A stretch of DNA of 64,000 nucleotides from Rhodoferax ferrireducens T118 (GTDB taxonomy: Bacteria > Pseudomonadota > Gammaproteobacteria > Burkholderiales > Burkholderiaceae_C): assembly GCF_000013605.1 (NCBI RefSeq), contig NC_007908.1, positions 4,526,001 through 4,590,000 of the forward strand, written 5' to 3'. Shown piece after piece: positions 61,642-64,000 of this stretch (its first letter is position 1; every line of letters begins with the position of its first letter). The position numbers and the translations under genes are program-made. Below the pieces are notes generated by a model. It did not search any database. It saw only the letters and a list, made by a program, of their open reading frames with translations, and had not been told where the DNA came from.

Positions 61642-64000
<2,359 letters not shown>

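Overview
The window reads as chromosomal DNA of a GC-rich betaproteobacterium of the Comamonadaceae, most like an iron-reducing Rhodoferax. That is inferred from the content: a Mtr-type decaheme cytochrome cluster beside an uptake [NiFe] hydrogenase, branched-chain-type ABC transporters with acyl-CoA genes, and glutaryl-CoA dehydrogenase with a LysR regulator. No rRNA, tRNA, CRISPR array or intact insertion sequence was seen.

Layout. 1-3.5 kb: end fragment of a class A penicillin-binding protein, an exported protein of unknown function, a metallophosphoesterase and a TetR regulator. 3.6-11.2 kb: a livGHMKF-type ABC transporter run continuing into an acyl-CoA synthetase and an enoyl-CoA hydratase, apparently for uptake and CoA activation of an organic acid. 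11.2-16.1 kb: a class III CoA-transferase, a long imperfect inverted repeat, glutaryl-CoA dehydrogenase, a LysR regulator and a HemG-like flavodoxin.

16.2-34.5 kb, all on the minus strand: an extracellular electron transfer (EET) locus. It holds a nonaheme cytochrome c/cytochrome b fusion (CbcL-like), two NapC/NirT tetraheme quinol dehydrogenases, MtrA and MtrB homologues, three OmcA/MtrC-family decaheme lipoproteins, three related monoheme cytochromes (one a lipoprotein on a tandem-repeat linker), a helix-hairpin-helix protein and a small zinc-ribbon membrane protein. Together they could carry electrons from the quinone pool across the periplasm and outer membrane to the cell surface.

34.7-52.2 kb: an HDOD protein and HupE, then a compact plus-strand hydrogenase operon: hybO-hybA-hybB-hybC-hybD-hypC-hybE-hypA-hypB-hypF-hypC-hypD-hypE-hypX-hoxA. 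Sequences matching -24/-12 (sigma-54) promoters face both ways between hupE and hybO, which fits the NtrC-family activator HoxA at the operon end. Hydrogenase electrons enter the quinone pool through HybB, so the two large clusters could work in series: H2 oxidation feeding extracellular acceptor reduction.

52.2-61.6 kb: an RND efflux operon (outer-membrane factor, fusion protein, pump, TetR) with an operator-like palindrome inside its predicted promoter, then a group of small proteins (GyrI-like, VOC, GFA) with a truncated gene remnant and a second promoter/operator pair. 61.6-64 kb: gap and the 3' part of tkt, both on the minus strand; tkt runs off the end.
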